From Planctomycetota bacterium (GTDB taxonomy: Bacteria; Planctomycetota; Planctomycetia; JALXBF01), in assembly GCA_026991575.1 (NCBI GenBank), contig JALXBF010000027.1, positions 1-64,000 on the forward strand: a DNA stretch of 64,000 nt. Reading direction: 5' to 3'. Position 1 is the first letter of the stretch, and each line of letters opens with the position of its first letter. Below, piece by piece: positions 37,518 through 47,865 of this stretch. Made by a program: the position numbers and the translations under genes. Below the pieces are notes generated by a model. It was not told the DNA's origin, did no database searches, and was given only the letters and a program-made list of their open reading frames with translations.

Positions 37518-40500
37518 TTACGGCTGCCCGTGGACAACGAAAGCGGCCCAATACAGCGGCGGAGCCGTTCGCCGTTCCGGTTTGGGATCTGCACGCAGTG
37601 CGGCGATGAGCTCCAATTGAGCCTGCCGCAAGGCGGCAGATGGAGGCCGTCCACTCAACCAGAGCTCTAAGAAACGCGTCATGAGCTTTTCTGTTTCCGC
37701 ATCGGGCACCTTCCACAGGGATGCCACGACGGTCCGTGCGCCGGCTAGCCGGAAGGCCCTGCGTAAGCCGATTACGTCTTCGCCGACTTCGATCTCTCCA
37801 ATACCAGTCTCGCAGGCAGACAGCACAACCAGTTCGGTGCCCCATAAGTCCAATGCCGCCGCGTCAAGTGCTGTCAGAATCCCGTCACTGCTACCGCGTG
37901 CCAGCCGCTCGCGCCACCGGTTGGCACCGGCCAGGGCCAAGCCACTTCTCAATTGCGGGCTGACAAGCTGCGGTGTCGCGGGATCACGTTCGTGCGTCTC
38001 GGTTGGCACGAGTTCTACGCCTCGTTGGTTGGATGAATCCCTCGTGTCTGGCGGCAGCAGTGGCAGGAAAAAGCCGTGCGTGACGAAGTAAACGAGTCTA
38101 GGCCGCCGCAATGCCATCACCGCTTCTTCCGTAGCCCGATCCCGCACGAGCATACGGACGGGTATACCCGACCGCAGGAGGATGCTGTGGACTGCCTGAG
38201 CTTCGCGGGCGAAGCCGGGCAAACGGCGGAAGCTGAGTCGTTGCAGAGCCTGGAGCGATCGCGTGCGCGCTTGCACCGTCACCGGTAGTTGTTCTGCGTG
38301 CCGTTTGCCGTTCGGTCCCAGGTCATAGTCAGGATCTGCAACAACGACAGCAACGCCGTTCTTGGGCGGCGTTCCCGCCTCCAGCGTCAGTTCTCTGCCG
38401 TACGCCACGTAAGAGATGTCATACTGCTCCAAGAGGTAGCTGTGTCCGTCGGCACGAAGAGCCCCGATTGGTAGGAGGGCGAGCGATCCGTCAGGCGAGA
38501 AGCACAATCGACGGACCTGCCTTTTCATGGCTTGGCGCAGCGGCATCCACAGCATCCGTACGAGTGTTCGCTCAGCACGACGATCCAGTTTCCCTTCTTG
38601 CACTGCGCGGCGCCAGGCCGCGATGGCGCTGTCGATCGGCTCTACGGGCCCCAACCGTATCAGCTGTACCTGCGCCTCGTTCCCACCGTGCAACACGAAC
38701 GCGACGTATTCCGCCGGTCCCCAGGCAGGTTCCCGGTGGCTAAAGTCATGTGGCCGGAACTCTACAATGTCGACAAGAGCTGCGTCGTTACCTAAACGTG
38801 CTGCCAGTTCCGCGATGCCAGCACGCTGCATCCGCCGTAGCGCGGCGTATACAGGCAACTGGGTTGACAATTCTGTCTCTAGCCGTTCCACTTCCTGTTC
38901 CAGCCTGCGCCGGCGGCTGCGAAACTGGTCGGCCGGTTCGTTCCGCGTTGGTCCTCGGAGAGTCATGGCCGCTAGGGCGGACCGCTCCGCCAAGAGTCGC
39001 CGCCACAATCCTCGCACCTTGGGATCAGCTGTGCGTGTGATTACCTCTCGACGCGCCCACAGGGCCTGTCCCACGGGTCCCTTCCAGTCCAGCACCAGGA
39101 GGTACACGTCCCGTGTCGCCGGTTCTCCGGCTTCGCTCGCCAGTGTTAGAGCCGAATAGAAGTGATGCCGCCAGCGACCGGCCAGTCTCCGTTGTCGCAC
39201 CTCGGCAGCACTGACGAGCTCCCGAGCAACGGCGGCGCCAAATACCTGGGCAGCCTTGATGAGCGCCTTCCGTGCAGCGATCGTTTTCCGCTGAACCGCC
39301 AACACATGGCCCAGGTTGTTCAGTGACGCCGCGTAGCTCGGATGCCGCTCGCCCAGTGTCCGCGCGCGTATCCGCAGTGCCAGCCGGTACAGTTCCTCCG
39401 CTTCTCGATAATCCCCTTTGGCTTCGTAGACAGCCGCCAAGTCATTCAGCGTCCCTGCGTAAGCGGGATGCTCCTCTCCGAGCCCGCTACTCAAGTTCTC
39501 CAACACCAGACGATACAGCTCTTCGGCGCGCGCGAGCTGTCCCTTCTTCAGGTACAGCCGTGCTAGATTAGACACACTTCGCAGGTAGTCCGGATGCCTC
39601 GGGCCGAGCGTGGAGCGAAGCAACTCGCTAGCGCGTCGATACGCCGCCTCTGCTTCGGCGTATTTTCCTGCCGCGTGGTATAGCCAACCCAGGTTATTGA
39701 GAGTTACACCATACTGCGGGTGCTTCTCGCCAAGAACCACTCGACGGATCTGTTCGACACGCCGGAACAGACCCTCGGCGCGGGCGTACTCCTTCATCTC
39801 TTGGTACACAATCGCCAGGTTGTTCAGCGTAACAGCGTACTGGGGATGCATTTCTCCGAGCAGGTGTCGCTGGATTTCGGCCGCCCGCTGCAGAAACACC
39901 TCGGCACGTACGTAGTCGCCCATCTGGTAGTAGAGCGAGCCGAGATTGACTAGTGTCAACGCGTAATCCGGGTGACGCTCGCCCAAGGTCCGACCTTCGG
40001 CCGCGAGGACCTCTTGCAGCAGTGGTTCTGCGCGATCGTAGTGCCCCATGATCTGATAAAGCAGTGCAAGGTTGTTCAGACTGGTCAGGTACTCTCGGGG
40101 ACGCTTGTCGCGTAGTCGGATGGCGATTTCGAGTGCCTCCCGGTATAGCTCCTCGGCGCGGGCGTACTCTCCTAGCTCAATGTACACTCCCGCTAGATTG
40201 GACACGCTACTGGCGTAGTCCGGATGACCCGGCCCCAGCGTCTCTCTGCGGATGTTGAGGGCCTGTTGGTGCAACTCGACAGCCTCCCTGTACTTGCCCA
40301 TTGCCTCGCACAAGAGTCCGAGGGCGTTAAGACTTGCGGCAAATTCCGGATGCGCCCGGCCTAGCACTTCCTCACGGATTCTCAAAGCGCGGCGCAGCAG
40401 CGGCTCGGCGCGGGCGTAGTCGCCAAGGGCGTAAAACATGGCCCCGACGTTGTGCAAACTGGATGCGTAATCACGGTCCCTCTCCGGAAGCACATCCTTG

Positions 40501-41069
40501 CAGATTCGGAGTGCTTCCTCGGCGACGCGGATCGCTTCGCGGGCTTTGCCAGCCCGCCAGAGGCGAACCACCTGGATGCTGAGTGATTTGGCGCGCTGCC
40601 ATCTCGCTCGCTGTTCGGGAGTCATCTGCGCGAGGCGTTCAACCCTTCGTACGGCCAACTCGGCGTCTCTCACACGCCATCGACGCGGGTGTCGGTCGGG
40701 ATAGATCTGACGATAGATTTGCAACGCCAACTGGCGCTTCTGGCGCGCTTGGTCCCACTGTTCGGCTTGCTCGTGTAGACGTGCCGCGAGTTCACACGCT
40801 TCAGCTACCTCCTCGTGGACGTCGCCGAACAATTCTCGCGTCAACACCACCAGCCGTTCGGCCGTTGCAATGGCTTCATCGATCCTTCCATCAGCGCGCA
40901 GGCGCAATACCTCTCGGCGCAGGCGGTCACGTTGATCGGACCGTGCATGCAGTGCTCTGTCCGATTGCGATTCCCCGTGATGTGTAGGGAGTTGGTGCTG
41001 CCGACCGTCAGCAACCTGCAGACAGGTCACAGTCCACACTGACCAGAGAACCATGCGCCATCGTTCCAT
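37518..41069 (-). CDS. Secreted TPR-CHAT protein (caspase-like protease), paralogue 2
   Basis: 1183 residues from ATG 41069 (AGGGG upstream); the open frame reaches back to 41486 but only this start gives the signal segment (MERWRMVLWSVWTVTCLQVA). About twelve KLC-type TPR repeats fill residues 130-640. The CHAT domain has His998 in 'YFVTHGFF' and Cys1086 in 'LSACETGIGE'. The architecture and length match the 2922-6494 protein closely, so they are paralogues. Here no kinase gene adjoins; the gene is alone, between a glycosidase pseudogene and an acylase fragment. It may share substrates or be the target of the same kinase. Confidence 0.92.
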   Translation of the reverse strand: MERWRMVLWSVWTVTCLQVADGRQHQLPTHHGESQSDRALHARSDQRDRLRREVLRLRADGRIDEAIATAERLVVLTRELFGDVHEEVAEACELAARLHEQAEQWDQARQKRQLALQIYRQIYPDRHPRRWRVRDAELAVRRVERLAQMTPEQRARWQRAKSLSIQVVRLWRAGKAREAIRVAEEALRICKDVLPERDRDYASSLHNVGAMFYALGDYARAEPLLRRALRIREEVLGRAHPEFAASLNALGLLCEAMGKYREAVELHQQALNIRRETLGPGHPDYASSVSNLAGVYIELGEYARAEELYREALEIAIRLRDKRPREYLTSLNNLALLYQIMGHYDRAEPLLQEVLAAEGRTLGERHPDYALTLVNLGSLYYQMGDYVRAEVFLQRAAEIQRHLLGEMHPQYAVTLNNLAIVYQEMKEYARAEGLFRRVEQIRRVVLGEKHPQYGVTLNNLGWLYHAAGKYAEAEAAYRRASELLRSTLGPRHPDYLRSVSNLARLYLKKGQLARAEELYRLVLENLSSGLGEEHPAYAGTLNDLAAVYEAKGDYREAEELYRLALRIRARTLGERHPSYAASLNNLGHVLAVQRKTIAARKALIKAAQVFGAAVARELVSAAEVRQRRLAGRWRHHFYSALTLASEAGEPATRDVYLLVLDWKGPVGQALWARREVITRTADPKVRGLWRRLLAERSALAAMTLRGPTRNEPADQFRSRRRRLEQEVERLETELSTQLPVYAALRRMQRAGIAELAARLGNDAALVDIVEFRPHDFSHREPAWGPAEYVAFVLHGGNEAQVQLIRLGPVEPIDSAIAAWRRAVQEGKLDRRAERTLVRMLWMPLRQAMKRQVRRLCFSPDGSLALLPIGALRADGHSYLLEQYDISYVAYGRELTLEAGTPPKNGVAVVVADPDYDLGPNGKRHAEQLPVTVQARTRSLQALQRLSFRRLPGFAREAQAVHSILLRSGIPVRMLVRDRATEEAVMALRRPRLVYFVTHGFFLPLLPPDTRDSSNQRGVELVPTETHERDPATPQLVSPQLRSGLALAGANRWRERLARGSSDGILTALDAAALDLWGTELVVLSACETGIGEIEVGEDVIGLRRAFRLAGARTVVASLWKVPDAETEKLMTRFLELWLSGRPPSAALRQAQLELIAALRADPKPERRTAPPLYWAAFVVHGQP

Positions 41070-41500
41070 GTTAGGCCCCTTTCGCGATAGCGTCACCCGC
41101 ACTATTGGATTCGAGGGCCACAGCTTTGACGAGGACATACGAATGCGAGTCGCGGACCAAGGATGCCCCTGTCGGGACCCCAGACCTGGACAAGTTGAGA
41201 CCAGGCTGCTGCCGATACGGGCCCGCGGACTCCGTCGCGTCCCCCGGCGAGATGATCCAAACTTCCCCGAGGGACAGCGACGGCCGCCATAGCAACAACA
41301 CACACATACGCTGCATTGACGCGTGTCTTCCGGGCAAGCCCTCAGCGCCGGCAACCGACGCTTACGTCGAACACCGGCTGGCCAAACTCGCCTTGAGGTG
41401 TGATGCGCGTCCCCGTGGCGCCTACCTGCGACACGCATCGAGTCGCCAGCACTGAGCTCTTCCGGATACGGGAACAAGTTTAGCAAGTGCGCGCGGTAGA

Positions 41501-41863
41501 TTGGTTCCTACAGTAGTCGACCGGTTCCCCAGCGGGAAAGTGGACGTTCCACTATCGGGCGGAGACCTTCAGAATCTGGGCCTGGACACGCTACGCGCAG
41601 GCGGAGGGGGTGAACCGGATGATCAGGGCATTTTCTGGTTCCGCGGGGAACAGTCGGTCACAACGCTCGTCATCCTGTCCGATCCCCCGTGCGTCTTCAG
41701 CGTCGTGCTCTACGGCCAGAGCGAGCAGCCTGACTCGCGTCACTTCGCGGACCAGATGCCGCTGTTCAGCGCCGAGCGGTTCCGGCCGGCATGGTTCACC
41801 AGGGAACAGCTTGAGGGACACATCGAATCCAAGACGGTCTTGCAGAAGATCCCTGTACACTGA
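41501..41863 (+). pseudogene. Penicillin-acylase-family C-terminal fragment
   Basis: About 120 residues resembling the end of N-terminal-nucleophile amidohydrolases of the penicillin/AHL acylase group: 'FSVVLYGQSEQPDSRHFADQ' followed by 'LFSAERFRPAWFTREQLEGH'. The nucleophile region and most of the beta chain are missing, so this is a fragment left by deletion. The apparent start at 41501 has no meaning. Confidence 0.65.
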
Positions 41864-42146
41864 CGGCGCCGAGGAAGCAGAACGGTCCCCAACACCGACC
41901 CGCTCCCCTGCGACCTCGTTGCACGACAGCCCATATGCGAAGGGGCCCAGGCAGCATTCGGCTTCACCGGTCTGGCCTGGCATGGTTATGGATCGGTAAA
42001 CCTTAAACCTTAGGCTCTCTAGGGCCGCGTGACCGGTGCGGCCGGTGTTTCGCCCACGATCCTGGCGGCACACGCTGGGAAAGTCATGCCGGCCTGTGTC
42101 CGTGTAAGCTGCACTGGCTCCGGCGCAAGCAACAGGAAGCTGAACG

Positions 42147-44930
42147 ATGCAACCCACCGAGCACGGCTACTATGGGACGCCAGCATCCTGGTGGATCGGT
42201 CTGGCGCTGATGCTCCATCTGGCCACCGTTCCGGGCATCTCAGGTGAGGAGACCACTCACCCGCTGCTGCCCGGGCTCCGTAGCCACGCTGTGCTCGACC
42301 CGGCCTGGCCCGAAGTGTTCCACGATCCGCTGCGCACGGGCTTTTCTCCACTGCGCTGCCAGATGGTCCAGAAGCCACGGCGAATGGGCTCGTTCCAACT
42401 GCCCGGGAATGCAGCGTGGGTTTGGGTCGGAGAGTTTCCGCAAAGTACCCCCGTCATCCTAGTCCAGGACAGCAGGCTGCGGCGGATCACTCTCCGCGGC
42501 GAGGTTCTCTGGGATCTTCCCCATGCACGGGCCCTTTTCTGCGACCAGCTCTGGCCGTCAGCCCCGCCCACGGTCGGCGCTGTCCGCGGTTCAGAATTGC
42601 TGCTGATCGACTCGGCTAGCGGAGAAATCTACTGGCATCGCCGATTCCCGGGCTCACTCGGGCCAGCTCAGGTCCGCGTCGGCCGTTTCATCCCCGGCCA
42701 GCCGGGCAAGCAACTTGCCGTCTTCCCCATGCACGCCCACGTCGGGTTCCTCTTCGTCCACCGCGGACCGCAGGATGTCCACGAACTGTGGCAGACGTCT
42801 GAGGCAAAGGTGAACCGGTGGCCCGAACAGGCCGACCACGGCGTCAGCGTCCTTGCCTCACCGGATGGCCATTTTCTCTGCAATGTGCGGCATCACACAA
42901 TCAACATCTTCGATGCCGCCACGGGCAAGCTGCTGTCTCGGCAAGAGTTTTCGGTCGCAGGTGCTCGCCGGCGGAATTACGGACCCGTCGTCCTGGGCCG
43001 GGCCGACGGTGGTACCCACGCGGTAATCATCCTCGCCTCCCGCATCGAACTACACGTCAGCGTGCTTGGGCTGTCGAAGTCGTGGCAGATCCGCCCGCTG
43101 GCCCGGCGGTTCCTGAGCTATGTCTACGACGAGGAAACGTACGGGACAGCGTTGCACACAACACCGCGAGCACTTGGTGACCTGGACGGTGACGGATCCC
43201 CGGAAGCCCTCTACTCGGTGCGGTCCGTCTCACCACAGCCGCACAGCACCCTGTTCCTGGCTGACACGCGCTCAGTGGAATCAGCCCGCTTGGCTGAGCT
43301 CTGGCTCTGTGGACTTGCGGACCTGGACGGCGATGGCCAACGCGAGGTGCTGGCGTATGACGATCCCGACGGCATCATGCCCGAGGCCGGAACGCTTGCC
43401 GTGCTGAAGCTCGAGCGGAACGGCCGGTTGAACATCGTTGGCCGACAACCAGGCGTTCGGGTCGTGAAGCTCCCTGTTGCCCCGCTTGATCAGCCGGACG
43501 ACGTTGCCTGGTTGCACCTGTCGCTGCAGGCTCCAGCGCAGTCCACTCGCCCGCCGGGAATCTTCGTGCAGGAGACTCGCACGGGCAAGTTGAGGCTGCT
43601 TGGCCTGCGCGATGGGGAACTGCGAATGCTTCCAGCGCCAGTTCGCTGGACGCGAGAGAAACGTCTGCTGGCTATCTGGACTGACCGACGCGAGCGGAAC
43701 TACTACTTCGTGCAGCAACCGGACGGCACACTCGATATCGAATCCGAGCAGGGACAGGTCCGTGGGTCCGTGCGTTTGCGTGCACGGAAGCAGCCCCTTC
43801 TCAGCGCTGCCGACCTGGACGGTGACCAGGGTCATGAACTGATCGTGGCCGACCAGGAAGGGAGGGTACACGTGTATGACTGGGCGGGCAAAGGCCGATA
43901 CCGGCGGCTGTGGAGCGCACCGTTTGCAGCGTCGTCAGCACGACTCGGTCCGCAGGTGGTTGATCTGGACGGTGACGGGAGCCGTGAGGTGCTGACTTTC
44001 GACCGAAACGAGGAGGGGTTTCCGGTCGTCGTCGCACGTGCTGCTGACGGCACCGTGCGCTGGCGGCAAACGCTGCCTGCTGTGCCATCGGCCACGGTTA
44101 CCCGCTGGGTGGCCGCCCGGTTCTTCGGGCGCAAGCACCGAGGGGTGTTTGTTGCAGCGGAGCGGGACCACGCGTGGGAAGGCGCATTCCTGCTCGACGG
44201 TAGAGACGGTCACGTCGTTTGGCGCGGTCCTGCTTTCCGGACGCCCGAAGGCTACCGGCGGTGCCGGCCGCTGGGCATCCCAACAGCCTGGGACATCGAT
44301 GGCGATGGTGACGAGGAACTGATCCTCGACTACCTGGACTACGTGGCGGTGTTGGATGGGCGGACCGGGCGTGCCCTGGTCGGGCCGGTCAGTACGCCGG
44401 CGATTCCGGGCCGATGGAAGCTCGCGTACAACACGTTCGTTCCGGTGGTTCGAAGGGGGGAGCGGGAAGCATTTTTCCTGGTGGTCCTGGGCCACGGTGG
44501 AGTCGGGCTGCTGCGGCCCGGGTTTACGCGACCAGTTTGGCTGGACACGCCGTACTACGACACACCGTACAAGGTCGGGCTGGTGGATGTCGATGGCGAC
44601 GGTCGGCTGGAAGTCGGCTACGAAGAGGCGCGCAACGGCTGGTTCGTGTGTCGGGACGCGTGGAGCGGCCGGGTGCGGTGGCGACTGAAGCTGCCCGGGG
44701 CCGGGTATGGCGCTTGCATCACGGCGGACTTCGACGGCGATGGCCGAGGGGAGTTTTTCCTGGGTGACTGCTGTATCGACGTCGACCAACGGGGTAAGCC
44801 CCGGATCCTGTGGCGGACGGGTCGCCTGGCCTCAGCCATGCCCCTGGTCGCCGATGTCGACGGCGACGGTACGGGCGAGCTGATCCTGCCCCTGCCCGAC
44901 GGCACGGTTGAGGTACTGGGCACCGGATAG
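42147..44930 (+). CDS. Secreted FG-GAP/VCBS repeat protein
   Basis: 927 residues from ATG 42147 with AGGA upstream. An N-terminal hydrophobic segment (WWIGLALMLHLATVPGISG) acts as a signal. Many calcium-loop repeats of the DxDGDG type follow (e.g. 'GDLDGDGSPEAL', 'ADLDGDGQREVL', 'VDLDGDGSREVL', 'WDIDGDGDEELIL', 'VDVDGDGRLEVGYE', 'ADFDGDGRGEFFL', 'ADVDGDGTGELIL'), spaced as blades of one or two beta-propellers, integrin alpha-like. No catalytic domain is visible. A role in surface binding is likely (family knowledge). It stands alone. Confidence 0.88.
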   Translation: MQPTEHGYYGTPASWWIGLALMLHLATVPGISGEETTHPLLPGLRSHAVLDPAWPEVFHDPLRTGFSPLRCQMVQKPRRMGSFQLPGNAAWVWVGEFPQSTPVILVQDSRLRRITLRGEVLWDLPHARALFCDQLWPSAPPTVGAVRGSELLLIDSASGEIYWHRRFPGSLGPAQVRVGRFIPGQPGKQLAVFPMHAHVGFLFVHRGPQDVHELWQTSEAKVNRWPEQADHGVSVLASPDGHFLCNVRHHTINIFDAATGKLLSRQEFSVAGARRRNYGPVVLGRADGGTHAVIILASRIELHVSVLGLSKSWQIRPLARRFLSYVYDEETYGTALHTTPRALGDLDGDGSPEALYSVRSVSPQPHSTLFLADTRSVESARLAELWLCGLADLDGDGQREVLAYDDPDGIMPEAGTLAVLKLERNGRLNIVGRQPGVRVVKLPVAPLDQPDDVAWLHLSLQAPAQSTRPPGIFVQETRTGKLRLLGLRDGELRMLPAPVRWTREKRLLAIWTDRRERNYYFVQQPDGTLDIESEQGQVRGSVRLRARKQPLLSAADLDGDQGHELIVADQEGRVHVYDWAGKGRYRRLWSAPFAASSARLGPQVVDLDGDGSREVLTFDRNEEGFPVVVARAADGTVRWRQTLPAVPSATVTRWVAARFFGRKHRGVFVAAERDHAWEGAFLLDGRDGHVVWRGPAFRTPEGYRRCRPLGIPTAWDIDGDGDEELILDYLDYVAVLDGRTGRALVGPVSTPAIPGRWKLAYNTFVPVVRRGEREAFFLVVLGHGGVGLLRPGFTRPVWLDTPYYDTPYKVGLVDVDGDGRLEVGYEEARNGWFVCRDAWSGRVRWRLKLPGAGYGACITADFDGDGRGEFFLGDCCIDVDQRGKPRILWRTGRLASAMPLVADVDGDGTGELILPLPDGTVEVLGTG

Positions 44931-45307
44931 GGCGTTCTGCTCCAGTGCTTCGTCCCGATCGGATCCTATCGACGCCGGAAACCAAGTGGCAATTGGTCCC
45001 TTGCGCCCAGTCTCTATGTCGCATCGACAAGGACTGACACGGTGAACCTCTGGTGCAGTCGGACGGCATGCTGACCGTCCGGATCACCCCCCAAAGCGAA
45101 CCAAACCAGCATTGTCGAGCTTCCGATAGCGTAGCACGTGCTGCGTGGCCGCTCCTGGTTAGTCCGGAAATGGGCGTGCGCGGAACAGTAGCCCGCTGCC
45201 CTGCTCGACGCCCTACCCGGTGATGTTGGCAGCCGAACGCCTAACTTCTTTCGCAACCACGTGGCCCGCCTGAGCGACTGTGCAGCTGTCCGCCAAGTCA
45301 CTCCCGC

Positions 45308-46885
45308 TCATGCGGAGTCGAACCTCAGGGCCTTTGTCACCGCCTCCCACACCTTAGACAGGGCACCTGATCTGTAGCGCACGTAGATCCGGCCATGGTC
45401 CGCCGGCTGGACGTCAAAGAGCGTTCTTTCCAATCCTGCGTGCGCGATAACGTTTCTCAAGTCTGGGCTTGACGTCGTGTTCGACCCCCCGTGCTCAAAG
45501 AGCCACTCGCCGGGCACCCACTGTCCCGCTTGCAGCTTCCGCTTCCTCGTGCGGTTCCTCAGGTCGCTCAGTTCCCTGCTGACCACGAGCCGAGGGTAAC
45601 GCGCGCGGAGTTCCTTGCAGAGCTCCTCAAACGCCGTCTTCAGCCCCTCGATCTCGGCGCCTTCGTTCTCTAGAGCCGCCGGATAGTCAACCTTCTCTGC
45701 TGCTTGCCCGATTCCTCGGTACAAGCTCAGGGAAAACAGTACCTGGCGGGCAGCCTGCCCAAACTCACGGAGACGCGCCACGTATTCCTCGTCCTTCGCA
45801 GCCTCGCCCGTGCGTTTGCACGCCTCTTTGCTCTCGGCACGCACCTTGTCGATGACTAGGTGCATAGCCCTGTCAACGCGCTGGATCGTTCCGTCCGGAT
45901 CCTTTGCAACGTCGTGGTAGGCCAGCGCCAGGGGCAATCCCAGATGCACACACGCCCACGCCCGCGCTCCTTCCAGGAGGAGCTCACGCAGTTTGCCACG
46001 CGTGCGCCGATCTTCCTCGTACAGCGTCTTCACTGCAGGTATGTGGCCCCCCCCGTGATAGTCCTTTGGCTGACATGGATACTCAAAGAACGCCTGCGGC
46101 GTCACATCGTAACGCTCGATCTGGTGAGGCCCATGACCACCAATGACGCTGGCACCAAGCATGTGGAACCTCAGGCTCTCGTCCTCACGCGGATCGCTCA
46201 ACTTCATGCACACCACGAAATCGGCAAAGGCCTGAGCCATCGTAGTCGTCTGAACGTTGAGCCCTGAGCTCACATCACAGTAGTACTCAACGGTGTCGCC
46301 CCTCCGGGTGCCGAGAGCCAGGTGAACAGCCAGCATCTCTACGAGTATGGCCGTACGTACGAATCCTAGAGGCGTTCGGCATACGAACACGCGCTCGGCC
46401 TCGTTCGGTCCCTCTTGGCTGTAGGGAAAAGCCCCGGAGGCAGGAATGACGGCAAAACGGCTGGTCCGAGGATGCCAGGCTGGCTGCTCCGTAACGTGCG
46501 GATGCACCCCAAACAGTTCCCCCGGATTCCCGAGATAGGCTTCCTTGTGGCACCAGGCGTTTCGTAGCTTCGCTGCCAGCGGGGCTATTCGGGGGTCCTT
46601 GTCCCACCACTTCAGCACGCGTGACAGCTGGCCATTGAAAGGCAAGCTGACCGGGAAGAAGAGGAATACACGCGCGTCGTAGCCCCTCCTACCCAGTGCT
46701 TGGGCAACGGCTAGCCCGGATAGCTCCGCCTCCTCCTCATGGTCCTCGTATGCGAACCGTGGAGGACTGCTACGCCCAGCGTCTAGCCGATGCGCCGCGC
46801 TGGTGCCCGGCGAGTAGCCGCTTGCGCGAGGATAGAATGCCGTTGTGTCTAGCCGACCAATTTGGAATATGACCGCTCGCTTCAT
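45308..46885 (-). CDS. csx1: CARF-HEPN ribonuclease, Csx1/TM1812-like, orphan
   Basis: 525 residues from ATG 46885; GGAAGGG touches the start, and a TTG at 46915 is the other option. The N-terminus 'KRAVIFQIG' begins a Rossmann-like CARF domain; the 'YCDVSSGLN' motif (about 202-210) matches the D-x-[ST]-x-G-x-N ligand loop of Csx1. The C-terminal HEPN domain has 'RNVIAHAG' with Arg477 and His482, the R-x4-H RNase motif. Such proteins bind cyclic oligoadenylate made by Cas10 of type III CRISPR systems and cleave RNA. No cas10, cas7-like or CRISPR array is present in the window, so the source of the second messenger must lie elsewhere or the gene is a remnant. The frame is intact and the catalytic residues are kept. 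Confidence 0.78.
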   Translation of the reverse strand: MKRAVIFQIGRLDTTAFYPRASGYSPGTSAAHRLDAGRSSPPRFAYEDHEEEAELSGLAVAQALGRRGYDARVFLFFPVSLPFNGQLSRVLKWWDKDPRIAPLAAKLRNAWCHKEAYLGNPGELFGVHPHVTEQPAWHPRTSRFAVIPASGAFPYSQEGPNEAERVFVCRTPLGFVRTAILVEMLAVHLALGTRRGDTVEYYCDVSSGLNVQTTTMAQAFADFVVCMKLSDPREDESLRFHMLGASVIGGHGPHQIERYDVTPQAFFEYPCQPKDYHGGGHIPAVKTLYEEDRRTRGKLRELLLEGARAWACVHLGLPLALAYHDVAKDPDGTIQRVDRAMHLVIDKVRAESKEACKRTGEAAKDEEYVARLREFGQAARQVLFSLSLYRGIGQAAEKVDYPAALENEGAEIEGLKTAFEELCKELRARYPRLVVSRELSDLRNRTRKRKLQAGQWVPGEWLFEHGGSNTTSSPDLRNVIAHAGLERTLFDVQPADHGRIYVRYRSGALSKVWEAVTKALRFDSA

Positions 46886-47865
46886 CCCTTCCGGCCGTGT
46901 CTCGAGGCCCGACAACTACGATTCCGGTAAACAACATCGAGAAACCTGAGCCTACCTCAATCCGCTATCAGCAGGGGAACAGACCAGCGAGCGAGTTTCA
47001 GCTCTAGCTCGGGCCGCCTGGCGCGACGGCGGCCGGAACCGCTCGGGCCGCACGAACTGATACCGGCGGCGGATACGCACGTACTCACACCGCTGACCTC
47101 CGTCCAACAATGGAAGCCCCGTCAGCTGGGATCAAGGCGCAGAGCAACTCCTTCAGCTCGGACACCCCAGCAGGATCGTAGGCCATTCTCTACCGTCCTC
47201 GTCCGGCTACACCGCGAGAAGGTTGAGCGCTTCTCGCTGGGACTTCTGAACGCAGCACTGCACCGAGTGCCAGCGCCAGGCAAGCGGTTGTCCCCGTTCC
47301 GTTGTCGATACTCTCCCTACCGATTGGCAAATGAGTTAGCACCGGCGCAGGAACACCCGGTCTTCACCGAAGGCCCGTTGGTACCCAACCCGTCCACCGA
47401 AGAGGCCTCGCGTAGCCTCACTTCGGCCCCCCAGGAGCCCGGGCGGATTCCGCCTTACCAATGCACACGGGCTGCGCTAGAGCAAGTAGGTCAATGCGAT
47501 ACTAGCCAGTGGCAGCCAGCGGTTCAACTGCACCGGCGTCGTGGGCCCCAGCGGGCCCTCGCCATTGGAATAGCCCAGAATACGTGGAGTCCTAATCGTG
47601 TTGATCGGTACTAGGGCAGCCCTCGGGTCGAATCCGGCTGCCCGCGGAGACGACCAGTGGCAGAGCCTGTGGATGACAGTCGCAGTGGACCGACGGCGTG
47701 CAGCTACGTTTCGCCGATTGCTGCGCTCGCCGACGGCATCGCTTGGTCGTTCGGCCCGCGTGCCAGGTGTGCACGACGCAGGCCGCCTCCGCTGCGCGCC
47801 AGCTTGGTCGGTCCACTGCGATCCGTGCCGGGCTCTTCACCCGGTGCGGGACAACAGGGCCCCCT
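46886..47865. other. Intergenic, no gene seen
   Basis: Nearly 1 kb without a supported gene. A hairpin GGGCAGCC...GGCTGCCC lies at 47612-47642 and resembles a tRNA arm by chance; no other feature. Confidence 0.45.

Noticed and set aside
47612-47642. tRNA-like acceptor GGGCAGCC...GGCTGCCC with GGGTCGAATCC
   Set aside because: The inverted repeat spans only 31 bases, far too short for a tRNA; it is only a hairpin.
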